DNA of 64,000 nt from Sciurus carolinensis (lineage: Eukaryota; Chordata; Mammalia; Rodentia; Sciuridae). The stretch's first letter is position 1. Each line of letters begins with the position of its first letter. Under the pieces are notes generated by a model. The model was given only the letters and a program-made list of their open reading frames with translations, was not told where the DNA came from and ran no database searches. The DNA is taken from the NCBI RefSeq assembly GCF_902686445.1, contig NC_062219.1:147356057-147420056 (forward strand). The letters are read 5' to 3'. Position numbers and translations under genes: made by a program. Positions 34,661 through 45,589 of the stretch are shown one piece after another.

Positions 34661-35820
34661 GTCTCCCTTCACAGTGATGAGATCCGGCTTCCCACGAGAC
34701 CGTGTGAAAACACACCCCTGGCATGACAGAGTCCTTGTCTGCTTTAGCAAAGGCCAAAATAAACCAAGTAGATTTCACGCACTCCATAGTTAGTTTAGGC
34801 CCCCATCTGGGGATAAGCCTAGAGTAATTGCAACTCCCTTGGTTGTAATTTAGATAATCAATTTTTTCAAAACTGATCAAGTGAGTTGACGGCAGACCTC
34901 CTCAGCTGGTGAGTCCTGCCCTCCTAGTTGTCATTCATTCACTGAGTCAGGATTGGTTAGGGTTACAGACTCCACTTGGAGTATTTGTTTGAGAAGCAAG
35001 TCAGCCTAAGCCACAGCAGCAAGAGCTGCCTGCCGTAGCCTGCCCCTTGGGCTAACTGAGTCGTCTTTATACCCAGGGTGCAGTCACCCCATCCCCATGA
35101 AGATGATCACACAGGCCACATGACAGCACCCAGACCAGAGCTCAGTTTCTGCTGTGACCAAAACCTCAGTTCTGCCCAGGTCAGTACAATAAAGGGAGAT
35201 GTATCAGAGCACCACCAAGTCCCCTTGGAAAGTAGACCCAGAGCAAAGGAGAGAGCAGGGGCTTCAGAAATTTGGAAAACAGACAGAGGGATAAGAGGGG
35301 AGAGAGGAGGCAAGTTGACGCCTGGCTCAGAAGCCGGCAGAGGGCTGCGTGGAGCCAGGGACCTTCAGGAGAAGGACAACACCGCTTGACTCGCCTTCAG
35401 GTAAAACTGAAGAACATGGGTTATTCGTGTTCCAGAAAATGTACTCTGATGTGTCTACTGAGACTCAGCATCCTTATTCTGTGCTCTTGAACCAGTTCTT
35501 CCTGTACATATGAGGATTTCCTTTCCATTACAGGGTAAGTCCCTGCAGACCCTACTGTAGCAGGCACGCCCTGTTCCTTGTCCAGCCTTCTCCTCTACTG
35601 GCAGACCCCACTTCTGTGTGGGTGTTCATCCCCCATCTTGTGGCCCAGGAATAAATCTTTATTAGCCTCAGACCGCCTTGGGGGCCCCTGACCCTGAGTG
35701 GCTTATGGTGTGCACGTTGCTCAGTTCTGGCTAAGTGATCCACACGGGCAGGAATGTACTGTGGGGGAGGGGTGGGAGCAGCGTGTGGGAGGCTTGCTTC
35801 TCGAGAAGATTCTTTAAGGT
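34661..35820. other. Unannotated; possible LTR-like end at 35550-35720
   Basis: Near 35640 'cttgtggcccaggaataaat' followed by 'ctttattagcctcagacc' looks like the R-U5 part of a class I LTR, but no borders are visible. The remainder is unique. Confidence 0.25.
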
Positions 35821-36022
35821 GGGGGGGATACAGGGATTGAACTCAGGGACACACGGCCACTGAGCCACCTCCCCAGCCCTATTTTGTATTTTATTTAGAG
35901 ACAGGGTCTCACTGAGTTGCTTAGCACCTCGCTTTTGCTAAGGCTGACTTTGAACTTGAGATCCTCCTGCCTTAGCCTCCCGAGCCGCTGGGATTACAGG
36001 CATGCGCCACTGCACCCAGCAG
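35821..36022 (-). mobile_element. B1-dID SINE, minus orientation
   Basis: Left part is the reversed ID half ('gattgaactcagggac', 'ctgagccacctccccagccc'). Right part is the reversed B1 half ('agagacagggtctcactgag', 'gggattacaggcatgcgcc', 'tgcacccagc'). Both halves are present, so the dimer is full length. Imperfect TSD around agaaga at about 35804 and 36021. Confidence 0.9.
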
Positions 36023-36324
36023 AAGAATATTTTCTTATGTAGTAAGAAACATCTCTCTTCCTCGGCTCCATTTTAGTAGTAGTATCCGGATGCAATCTCC
36101 ACAGAAGCAGCTACCTTTCAACCACGAGGTGACTTACCAAGGACAGTCTGACCCCACAGAAGGGCAGAAAGGATCTGGGACTTGGTGATGTACCTGGCTT
36201 TTGCCATACCTGGCTCTGCCCTATCCAGGCATTTCTCTTACATAAAATAACGTGTCTCATTAATGTTTGAGCCACGTGAGTTAGTAGTATTCTGTTTAAT
36301 GGTAACTGGGATTTTCTTCTTGTT

Positions 36325-36445
36325 CTGTTTGTATTTATTTATTTTTAATGGACTATATATAACTGTACATACTTATGAGGTATGGTGTGAAGTTTCGGGG
36401 CATGCATACATTCTTCAGTGATCAAATTGGGCTAATTATCAGAGT
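36325..36445 (-). repeat. L1M 3' UTR fragment, antisense
   Basis: 'tatataactgtacatactt', 'gaggtatggtgtgaagttt' and 'agtgatcaaattgggctaat' are the antisense L1M 3' region also present at 9540-9620. Confidence 0.65.
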
Positions 36446-36524
36446 TTTTAAAATCATGTAAGGTAAGGAACACAGAAATGATGATTATCTTGCAGGAAGA
36501 AGTCCCCCAGAAAGAGGATGCCCA

Positions 36525-36950
36525 TGCTACTATCTCTCTGTCCCCTACTCCTCCCACCCCTTTTTCCTCTACAACATCCAAGTTTCCTCCATTCTTTTCT
36601 TCCCCCGCTACCCCATCTCGTTATATATCATCATCCGATTATCAGAGAAAACATTCGGCCTTCGGTTTTTTGGATTTGGTCTATTTCACTTACACGATAT
36701 TTTCCAGCTTCATCAATTTACCAGCAAATGCCATAATTCGATTCTTCTTTATTACCCCATGTACATGTGTGATTCCATGAATGGTGTGAATCTACATTGT
36801 GCACAAACATAGAAATGAAAAGTTGTACCCCATTTGTGTACAATGAATCAAAATGCAGTCTGTAAAAAAAAAAAAAAATTAATACAACCAAAAAATAAAT
36901 AAAAGGTCTTAAAGTTAAAAAAAAAAAAAAAAAAAAAAAGGATGAAAAAA
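36525..36950 (+). mobile_element. L1 3' end with 5' inversion and double A tail, 16-bp TSD
   Basis: 36525-36751 is antisense L1 ('cctccattcttttcttccc', 'ttttttggatttggtctatt', 'gcaaatgccataattcgatt'). From about 36752 the strand switches to sense 3' UTR ('tgattccatgaatggtgtga', 'gaatcaaaatgcagtctgta'). A first A tail (36863-36878) is followed by about 38 bases ending 'ggtcttaaagtt' and then a second run of about 25 A. TSD 36509-36524 against 36951-36966 agrees at 15 of 16 positions. The antisense part has more CpG-type differences than other copies. Confidence 0.9.
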
Positions 36951-36966
36951 AGAAAGAGGAGGCCCA

Positions 36967-37460
36967 GCACACCACGCAGGGTCCTGGGGACGCACTGAGG
37001 CAGGTGTGGACCATGGAGGACTGGAGCCTTCTTTGTGGTTTTTGTGCAGAAGAATGGGCTAGAAAACATAAGCAGGTTTAGAACCGGCCACCTCGGATCA
37101 TTTCTACGGGTTCTGCAGCATGGGGACTGTCCTGTTTTTCTGGTACCTGTCCTGACTGTGATTAGGGCAGGAAGATAGTGGCCCAGAATGTAAGAGCCCA
37201 ATAAAAGGCGAAGCTCGCGGGTGTGGGCTGTGGAGTGTTTGGTTTGTGTACCAAAAGAACGCCAGATAAATCATTTCTGTCTTTAGGGACTAGCGAACTC
37301 CCACACTCTGGCTATGTGGGTGTGGGTGGCAGTCCCTCTTGGGTCAGGAAGGCCCCAGATACCAAAAGCATCAAGAACACCGAAAATGAGAAAACACAGT
37401 GAACGCGCATTTCAACTGATAGTGATTTCCTCAGTTTTTTGAGTTTTTAGAGACACTATG
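36967..37460. other. Unannotated sequence with LTR-like words
   Basis: 'agcccaataaaaggcgaagc' at about 37195 followed by 'cgcgggtgtgggctgtgga' has the look of an LTR polyadenylation region, but no ends are visible. Confidence 0.25.
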
Positions 37461-37688
37461 CCCATAGTAGCATGTGCCCTGTCATCTGCAATCTCAGTGA
37501 CCTGGGAAGCTTTGGCAGGAGGATTGCAAGTTCAAGGCCAGCCTCAGTAATTTAGCAAGACCCTCAGCAACTGAGTGAGAGACCCTGTCTCAAGATTTTT
37601 AAAAATAAAAATAAAGAAAGAACTGGGGATGTAACTCAGTGGCAAAGCACCTCTGGGTTCAATTCCCAGTACCAAAAACTAAAAAGGA
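37461..37688 (+). mobile_element. B1-dID SINE, diverged
   Basis: B1 half 'ggcaggaggattgcaagttc', 'aaggccagcctcagtaattt'. ID half 'aactggggatgtaactcagt', 'ggcaaagcacctctgggttc', 'aattcccagtaccaaaaac'. The 5' end is degraded and there is no clear TSD. An older copy than those at 47094 and 52798. Confidence 0.85.
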
Positions 37689-37765
37689 CATAAAAATTTT
37701 AGGGGGAAGAAAAGCAAGGAAGAAAGAGAACAAATGCTTATGTGGAATGCTCAGGAAAGTGCAAG

Positions 37766-38121
37766 AGATTATAGGTGGTTCCCAACTTACAATGATTTGA
37801 CTTACAAGGGTTCAACTTGCGATTTTTCAACTCTACAGGAATGCAAAAGAGACATGATGTCATATAAAGTGTACTTTAAATTTTTGATCCTTTCCCAAAC
37901 TAGATATCTATGGTATCATAGCCTTTCAGAATGCTGGGCAATGGCAGGTCAGCTCCAGGTCAGCCATGCAGTCCCCAGGGAAGCCACGACGCTCTACAGA
38001 GTGCTGTGCGGCTAAGCTGTGATATTTCATCAGCTGGGACACTTCAGCTTGAGATATCTTCAACTTACATTGGGCTGATTAGAATGCAGTTCCACTGTGA
38101 GATAAGGAACATCTGTATTTT
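37766..38121 (+). mobile_element. Non-autonomous DNA transposon (Tigger/mariner-like?), copy 1
   Basis: 5' end 'taggtggttcccaacttac' and 3' end 'gaacatctgta' preceded by 'cttcaacttacattgggct' are inverted relative to one another. The body ('gaatgctgggcaatggcagg', 'cagccatgcagtccccaggg') matches the copy at 53826. I recognise the family as an old mammalian DNA transposon but am unsure of its name. Confidence 0.6.
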
Positions 38122-38676
38122 GTTTTGTCCAAAGTTACCTGTTCATATTTCCTGAAATCATTCTATGTAGACAGTCATGAATTTTGATTGTGCTTAAGCC
38201 AAGGGAAAAAAAAAAAAAGCCAAACATATAATGGCTTGGCCACTGATCACTTTATGTCCTATGCATCAAGTCCTCCAGAGAGAGGAGTCTGGGACTCACA
38301 GACCACCCCACAGTGACATCAGGCTATCACCGTCCTTCTCTCTTTCTTCTCATTTTAAAAACCTGACTTTCGGCTTCATGCTTGCTGCTCCGTGGTCATA
38401 AACAGCTGCCTCATCTCCTCACGGTGTTGCATTCCAGGTCAAAAACAAAATAGGGACCTGGTACACATCTGGCAACTTCTACTCTCATTGACCAGAACTA
38501 CCTCTCACTCTAAGGGACGTGGGGAGCATGCTAGACGCTGGGTAGGCAACAGATGCCATCCGCCACAATCCACCCCTTTACCCAGTGGTTTTATATATTC
38601 ATGGAACACTTTCCTTCTGACCCTATGAAAATTTTTCCCAAATCTCCTCAAATTATAGCAACCCACTCCAAGTTTG
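38122..38676. other. Unannotated sequence
   Basis: A 14-base A run at 38204 and no recognised element or exon. Confidence 0.35.
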
Positions 38677-38776
38677 TTTTTGTTGTTATGTTTTGTTTCA
38701 GTGCTGGGGATGACCCCCAGAGCCTCAAGCATGCTAGGCAAGTGCTCTACCACTGAGCTACACCACCAGCCCCAAA
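38677..38776 (-). mobile_element. ID SINE, minus orientation
   Basis: Minus strand: 'ggggctggtggtgtagctca', 'gtggtagagcacttgcctag', 'catgcttgaggctctggggg'. A diverged ID element with a T-rich (reversed A) tail interrupted by G. A weak duplication gtttgt flanks it. Confidence 0.85.
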
Positions 38777-39489
38777 ACCTGGTTTGTAGTAAATCAAACC
38801 CTTAGTTCCATCCTTCCCAGTACAGAATATCTGGTGCCCTTAATCTTTCATATATGCAGATTGACACTGAGATTTTGTCTGCTTTCTTTCAGGCAAAGCC
38901 TATATTCCTGATGCATAAAAAAAAAAAAAAAAGCACATTTTTCACCATTTTATTTTGTTTTCAAACTTTCAAAAACTTCCTTGGAAAGAGATCATTTAGC
39001 CCAAGTATTTCTTCTAAATTAACAAAAAAAAAATAATAAATTAGAAAATGAATAATGCCGATTGAAGAATGATCCCTGAGGGAAATTTTAGAAAGAAATG
39101 CAAAGAATCCTAAGGGTTTTTTTTTTTTTTAAAGCAATTGTGGTTAATGAAATAATTAGTAGTTACAATTTGCCAGTAATTAAGGGTAGACAGGGTTTGA
39201 AACTCCAAAAAGGACTCTGCTCTGTACAGACTCACTTTATAAAATTTGTGTACCTGGTGGGCACATGAGCTATCGTGCAGGTAAAAACTTCATGAATATG
39301 AGGGGCACAGACGAGATTTATTCTTCAAAAATAGGGGTTTGACATGTAATTGTAATGGCTGATCAAACAACTGTGGTATGGTAAAGGAATATCTCCCCCA
39401 TGCCAAGTTCCACTCATTTCCTAATACAGTCTCAGCTACTTCAGGATGCACAAATGATAACAGCAGCAATAATGGTAGCGACCACAATA
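38777..39489. other. Unannotated AT-rich sequence
   Basis: Several A/T runs (38915, 39022, 39117). No body of a retroposon is recognised. Confidence 0.35.
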
Positions 39490-39605
39490 GACACTAACCC
39501 TTACTGAACCTTTATAATGGGTCAGGCTGTGCTCTACGCTCTTTATACATATTAACTAATTAACTCACAGCAGCCCCAGGAGGGAGAGGGGATATTTTTA
39601 CTTTT
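39490..39605 (-). repeat. MIR SINE, antisense
   Basis: 'gctgtgctctacgctcttt', 'acatattaactaattaactc' and 'acagcagccccaggagggag' are the reversed MIR 3' half. Confidence 0.55.
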
Positions 39606-39756
39606 TGTTGTATCATACTCGAGTCTTGGAAATCTTAACTGGGCTCAGAGGTCTCATTGCCAAAGAGCTGCTTTTCTGGAAGTCGAGGGCAAAGGAAGCT
39701 GTAAAGGTGAAGCAGATTTGGAGACAGGTAGAACGATGAGGAGTGACCAGGATATC

Positions 39757-39760
<4 letters not shown>

Positions 39761-39790
<30 letters not shown>
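39761..39790. repeat. (TC)15 microsatellite
   Basis: A pure CT/TC run of about 30 bases. Confidence 0.9.
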
Positions 39791-39792
<2 letters not shown>

Positions 39793-41798
39793 CTCCATCT
39801 CTCAGGCCTTGAGTTCATTCAGTTTATTTCTTCTGTCTATACCCCAGTAGTAAATAGAATGGCAATTCTGAAACCCAAGCTCCCAGGGTTCAGAAAATGA
39901 GGTTGGAAGTGGACACTTAGATGGAACAGCAAGACCCAGGATCACTGTGAGCTGTGTAAAGTGACATAGCTGTTCTCACCTTTTCCAGATGGCTTCTTAT
40001 GAGAAAATCAACATAGATTTGGGGGCAAAAGGAATTTATTAGAAAGTATTTGGAACGTCATAGTGATTATACTCACAAAGAAGATACTTCTCTTTAGAAA
40101 TATTGATAAGTCATGTTCATCTGGTATCCAGGTACATCTGGAAGCAGATTGCACAGAAGCATTTATATTTACACAATAATGTTTATAGAAGTGATTCCTA
40201 CTCTATTCTTCACTCTGCAGAGAAATAAAATCTGAAATAGGAGAGAAATTAAACCCAAGGACAACAGAATGAGTTTAAGTAATCTAAAATATTGATCCAC
40301 TGTTCAATGCTGAGAACCGCAGAGTAAGAATTGAAAAGTTACAGCCTTTGCCACTAAGAAATCATAATCTAAACTTGCTCATTGATAAAGGAGTGTCAAA
40401 TATGGGGAAAATATACTGGCAGGGATTTTCATGTTACCCCTGATGGAGGAAGAGACTGGGAGAGAGTCTCAAAATAATAATACATTTCTAACAAAAAATT
40501 TAGGACAAAGGATCAAATTTGTACCAGTGTTCCTGTAGCCTGTAGCTGTGGTTATGAATGTCATAATAAAGAGAATGCAAATGTTTTCAGTCAGTCTCTG
40601 CTTGCATAGTCAAGCTCCTCACCTCCTGCTCACTGGTGCTGTACACGTGTTGGTGGAGAGCCCCTCGTAAGCTGTCCCACCCCTGGTCTGCATCGTCTCC
40701 TCGGGTGGCATGCCATTCCTGCCACTACACAAAGAGCTCTTTGTGTGGGATGGTGACTTCATGATGGGGACCTTTATGTCTGATTCTCCCAAAGCTTTTA
40801 ACTATGAAACCCAAAATACTCAATGTTCTCGAGCCCTGCCAGGTTATTCACAGAAAAGGGAAACTGGCCATTGTGTGCTGCCCTGGCTTCTGGGCACCCA
40901 AGCACTTCTCCACATTGAGTGTCTTGTGAAACCTGCTCCCGTTAGCTGCTGCCTCCAGCTCCTCTCGCCTTAGGGTCAGACCTGGTTTACAGGGTCACCC
41001 TCCATCTTTGAGAAGCAAATCAGAGTGCATTTAGATGTCGTCTCAGGGGATTTTTCATCCTCTCCTCCCCCTGTTCCAGACCTCTCCGTGAGTCATTGGA
41101 AACGTACCCGATTCGCAGAGCAGTAATCTCATCTCCCCGCACTGTCTCACTTCCCGAGGAGCGGCACCCCAACATCCCCACGTAACCCTGGCGACTCTAC
41201 CACCAACATCCTGATGGCCACCGACCACCAAGAGACATGTCAGTCAGTGCTACTGAAAAATAAAGGGAAAAGAATGCCTAAACTTGTCATGTGGGTGCTG
41301 TGCCAGATTTTGGAGGTTGTGCAGCCAACACCCTCTATTCATAAAAGTGTTTTTACTGGCAATACGTGACCAGCCCTTCGGTTGTGTTCATGGTGCCTAA
41401 TCTTGTACTTCCTGACCATGCTGATTAGAGGAGGGGGAACATGAGCTCGAGGAACTCAATCAAGAAGCTCACCAGACCAGTCACGGTCCTAGCAAGAAAG
41501 CGGTGGCGTTTTCACCCTGGGACGCTGAGAAGAGTTCAAAGATGGGCATTCAGGCATTAAGGAAACCAGCAAGTCTGGGTGCTACCCCCAGACCAGCTAG
41601 GGCTGGATGCTATGGCCACTCCTTGACCTGAAGTGTAAAAGGAGAAAGAGTTACTGGAACTCAGAGGAGTTGCATCAAAAGAGTCACCTGACAAGCAGCG
41701 TCACCTTTGGTGGAGGGAAGTGGCCAATCCCTAACAGGCCAGCAGGGACCATGTAGAGGTACGACGTGATCCTCCCTGGCCTCATACCTCTCAATGGC
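39791..41798. other. Unannotated unique sequence
   Basis: Two kilobases in which I recognise no repeat or coding exon. GC content rises from about 40.6 kb on. Open frames are at most 97 codons. Confidence 0.4.
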
Positions 41799-42221
41799 TG
41801 TCAGGGACCAAGAGGAAGTTCTCATTCCGAGAACGTTGGATGAGCGCAGCCCAGGGAACATTTTGCGGTTGCCTCGCCCTGCGCGGACACCCTGTGACGG
41901 CTGACGGATTCCCGGGCGCGCCCCTCCCGCCTCCCGGCTGACAGTTCTAACCATATGGCACCGTCCCTGCTTCTCTTCCGGGATTTCACCTTCCCGCCGG
42001 CGCGAACTTGCACCCTATCAGGAGCCCAATAGAAGAACACAGCCAACCAGCCTGCGCCTCCTCCTACCCCTCATTCCCTCAGGATATAAATTCCCGTGTG
42101 AACAATAAAAATTTGCAGCTTGATCAGAACTCCTGTCTTGCTGTCACTCCTTGTGTCTCTTGTCCCTTCATTCCTTCTCTCTTAGGTTCGCCATCCCGTT
42201 GATGTCCCGCGGGTCGGGACA
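41799..42221 (+). mobile_element. Solo class II (ERVK/IAP-like) LTR, 6-bp TSD
   Basis: The element starts TGTCAGGGAC and ends GGTCGGGACA, short inverted ends typical of class II LTRs. A perfect 6-bp TSD aatggc lies at 41793-41798 and 42222-42227; 6 bp is the class II value. Inside, U3 is CpG-rich around 41870-42005. A TATA box 'ggatataaattcc' at 42082 is followed only about 20 bases later by the AATAAA signal (42104-42109) and a CT-rich U5, the compact layout of IAP LTRs. No internal viral sequence, so a solo LTR left by recombination between two LTRs. The retained CpGs suggest a recent insertion. Confidence 0.88.
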
Positions 42222-42227
42222 AATGGC

Positions 42228-42679
42228 CAAGCCCAGCCAAAAGACAGGACCAGGGAGCCTTCACCACAGTCCATATAGGTTAGCTTCATGATGACAGAGG
42301 AGGACAGAGTGACACAGGGGAGGGCCAGTGGATCTAGAGGGGTAAACTGCAATGTCCACCAGAGTCTACCTCTTCTGCCTTTCAGACTTCACTCTTGACC
42401 TTTTTCAGGTGAGAACTTATCTCCCGCAGAATAGATAACACGCAATTCCATCAACAATTCTGGCAATGTAAGATACATAAAATTATCACCAGTGAGCCCC
42501 CCCCCCCATCCAAAAGTACAAGGAGAACATGTAAAAGTAACATATATATAGGTGCTATGGTCTCTGTTTCAGTAACAGGTCATGAGACCCAAGCTGACAT
42601 TTCTAGCTTTACGCTGAGCACATCCCACTTTTTCCTTACTCTCTTCCAACAAGTCACCTGATTAGAGTTCTCCAGGGAG
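42228..42679. other. Unannotated, with a poly-C run at 42498-42508
   Basis: Eleven C in a row is the only notable feature. Confidence 0.4.
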
Positions 42680-42990
42680 TAGAGTGACTTAAACCTTTAT
42701 TCCTGTAGGATCTGAGTCCTTAGTGGTCCTGTCTATACTGGGTTGCTCCAGTTTCCCATTGGCAGGACTAATAAAATTTAGCATTAAAGGGCACTCGAAT
42801 AAACCTGCCAGGTTCTGGACATAGGGCTTCTTTCCCCACATTGTGTAGTAGCAACACAGTTTCCCATTAGGAATCCATACTGGTGATTCTGGAAAGTACA
42901 TGGATCCCCTTCTCTGTCTGTTAACATAATGGCATGTGGAACCCCAAATAATCAGTGGTAGCTCCAGCATCTAATTTCAGGGAAACATTA
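42680..42990 (-). pseudogene. ERVL-type endogenous retrovirus internal remnant (pol 3' region), antisense
   Basis: The 93-codon minus-strand frame at 42689-42970 shows a conserved-looking tract NGKLEQPSIDRTTKDSD that I associate with the C-terminal end of ERVL/MaLR internal pol-like sequence. There is no partner LTR on either side at the expected orientation, no catalytic motif and no gag or env. It is a fragment of an old insertion, incapable of function. The ERVL assignment is from memory of the family and should be tested by search. Confidence 0.55.
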
Positions 42991-43289
42991 CTCATTCCCT
43001 AGTGGGAGCATTCCTCCCTGGGGTGTTAGGATTGCCAAAGCCTCCAGCCCAAGTTTGTAGAGATGGAAAGCCAAAAGTATATATCACCAGCTGTCCTACA
43101 CTGCAAAAATTATTAGAGGAAGGACCTCGAGCAGAAGGAAAATAATACCATGGAAATATGAATCTATACAAGGGAATGTGGAACACCAGAAATGGCAAGC
43201 ATATGAATAAACATGACTTTTTCTTATGTTTAATCTCTTAAAAAATAAGTCTGTAAAGTAAATTACAACAAGAGGAGAAACGGAAATAA
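42991..43289. other. Unannotated; may continue the ERVL remnant
   Basis: No separate family is recognised. Could be a further decayed internal sequence. Confidence 0.25.
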
Positions 43290-44060
43290 TTGCTGTAAGG
43301 TTCATTTGCTATATGTAGAGAGGTGTCATAATGCTCAAATATAGACTAAGAATTTAAATATGTAAATATAACCCTTAAAACAACCACTAAAACAAACACA
43401 AATACAAACACAAAAATTTATACCTGCTACACCAATAAAGGAGAAAAATAGAATTATAAAGACAGTAACTCCAAAAAAAGGCAGAATATTAGGAATTTAA
43501 ACATACAGTCAAAAAGAACCAAAAATATGACAGATTTAAATACACCTATATCAAAATCATATTAAATATTAGCCATATTAAATATAAATAAGTTTTAGAC
43601 ATCCCACTTAAAGGCAGAAATACTCAGTTTGGATTAAAAATCAAGAGAACTGATCAAAAGAAAGATGGAGTGGCTGTCTTAACTTCATACAAATGTAGAA
43701 TTCACAGTAAAGGAAAGATTGCTGAATCAATAAAGAGGCCAATAATTAAAAAGATATTACAATCTCAAACATGTATGCACATAACAACCAAATTTCAAAA
43801 TACATGTGGCAAATACTGAAAACGCTTCAAAGAGAAATAGGCAAATCAACAATTACAGTCGGAGATTTCAAGCACTTTCTTATTAATTGATAGAACAAGT
43901 AGACAGAAAGCTAATATGGACAGAGAAGACTTGAACAACACCATCAACTCATTTGTCCTAAATAACATTCACAGAACACTTCACTTGATATCAACAGAAT
44001 ATACATTCTTTAAAAGTGTACCTGAACTATTTACCACAAATAAAGAAATATGTTGAATCC
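43290..44060 (+). pseudogene. Old L1 ORF2 endonuclease-region fragment
   Basis: 'atgtatgcacataacaacca', 'cttcaaagagaaataggcaa', 'acagtcggagatttcaagca' (the Gly-Asp-Phe region of the endonuclease) and 'caacaccatcaactcatttg' are L1 ORF2 EN-domain words in order. Many stops. AT-rich upstream part (43290-43600) probably belongs to the same element. Confidence 0.75.
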
Positions 44061-44084
44061 CAAAATAAAACAATTCATCAGAAA

Positions 44085-45215
44085 TTTAAAATGAGATACC
44101 ACTAAACACCCATCAGAATGGGTAAAAGTAAAAACAACATACAATACCCAGTGCTGGCGGGAATTTGGAGGAACTGGAACTCTTGTATATCAACAACAGG
44201 TATGCATAATGGTAAAATCACTTTAAAAAACTGGCCATTCCTAATGACATCAAACAATACGTATGCTTCAAAGATAAATGAGTGGGCACCACTAAAAGGT
44301 CTTGTACAGAATGCTTGTGGTCATTTAACCATATAGCTGTTATCACATATCCCCAAACTGAAGTGAACCCAAATGTCCACATACAGGAGAATGTATAAAC
44401 GAACCATGACCTGTTCACACCTGGAGTACTACCTAGCAAAAAGAGGGGGATGATGAGCCACTGGTGCATGCAGCAAAGTTTTCCCTTGAATGTGAGGTGT
44501 CCCCCAAAAGCTCACGTGTGAGACTCAAGAAGGTTCAGAGGAGAAATGATTGGGTCCTGAGAGCCTCAACCCAGTCAGTGAATGAATCACCTGATGGGAT
44601 TAATTGAGTGGAAACGGAAGGCAGTAAGGGTGTGGCTGGAGGAGGCAGGGCATTGGGGGTGTGGCTTTGGGGTATATGTTGTATCTGGTAAATGGAGATC
44701 TCTCTCTGCTTTCTGATCATCATGTGAGCTGCTTTCCTCTGCCACAGTCCTCCGCCATGATGTTCTGCCTCACCTTAATCCTCCAGGAATGGAGGCTGCT
44801 GTCTACGAATTGAGAGCTCTAAAACGGTGAGTCCCCAAATAAACTTTTCCTCCTCTACAGTTGTTCTGGTTGGATCTTTTAATCACAATAGTGAAAAGGG
44901 TGACGGAAACAAGCAACGTCCATCAATCTCAGAAATATTTTGTGAAGTAAATGAAGACAAACCCAAAGGAGTCAAACTCTATGATGCCATTTACATGGAA
45001 TCCAAAACAGGAAAAATCCATTCGAGTTGACGAAAGTCAGAAGAATTGCTGATTTGGGATTGCTAGCTGGGAGGGAACATGAAAACATTTTATGTCTTGA
45101 TCTGGGCAGGGGTACATTGGTGCACATACATCCAAAAATCCACCAAACTGTACATTTAAGATTAATGTGTGGTATTGTATATAAATTATACATCGATAAA
45201 ATATATTAGCAGATC
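44085..45215 (+). pseudogene. Old L1 3' end, interrupted by an LTR
   Basis: 44085-44471 ('gagataccactaaacaccca', 'agtgaacccaaatgtccaca') and 44917-45215 ('aaactctatgatgccattta', 'ccaccaaactgtacatttaa') read as one L1M 3' region once the LTR at 44477-44911 is removed. A large internal deletion separates it from the EN fragment before it. Confidence 0.7.
44477..44911 (+). mobile_element. ERVL/MaLR-type LTR nested in L1, 5-bp TSD
   Basis: 'gaggtgtcccccaaaagctc', 'aggcagtaagggtgtggctg', 'gagctgctttcctctgccac', 'aaataaacttttcctcctct' (polyadenylation) and an end 'gtgacggaaaca'. Same family as 6489-6879. A 5-bp TSD agcaa at 44472-44476 and 44912-44916 is the size expected for ERVL/MaLR and restores continuity of the L1. 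The first bases of the LTR have mutated. Confidence 0.8.
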
Positions 45216-45589
45216 ACTGTGACTCTCCCAGCATGTTGACTTGAGCGAGATGATCAGTTCCAAAACCAAGTCCATAGTAAAGTGGTCAATTTAAAATAAG
45301 ACTATTTCTAATAGTTCTAATATAATAAAGCTACTTTTTAAAAAATTTAGACATAATTCCTGGAATATTTATGTATAAAACAATATGCCTCCAGTAATTT
45401 TTCACAAAATAATCTGGAGGCAGCGGGCAAAGGGGTAGTGTATTCATCAAATAAAGTTGGGTATGAATTAAAAATTGTTTTTGACTCTAGGTGATAGATA
45501 CAAAATGGGCACACTATTTTCTCAATTTTTTATAGACTTGAAATTTCCTGCAATAAAAAGTTCAAAATATACTCTTATGAAGTTCCAAG
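45216..45589. repeat. Probable further L1-derived or AT-rich sequence
   Basis: 'tgaaatttcctgcaataaaa' at about 45538 looks like the 3' end of an old LINE. Assignment is weak. Confidence 0.35.

Noticed and set aside
41799..42680. One provirus joining the class II LTR at 41799 to the retroviral fragment at 42680
   Set aside because: The LTR has its own TSD on both sides and the fragment looks ERVL-type and antisense, so they are separate insertions.
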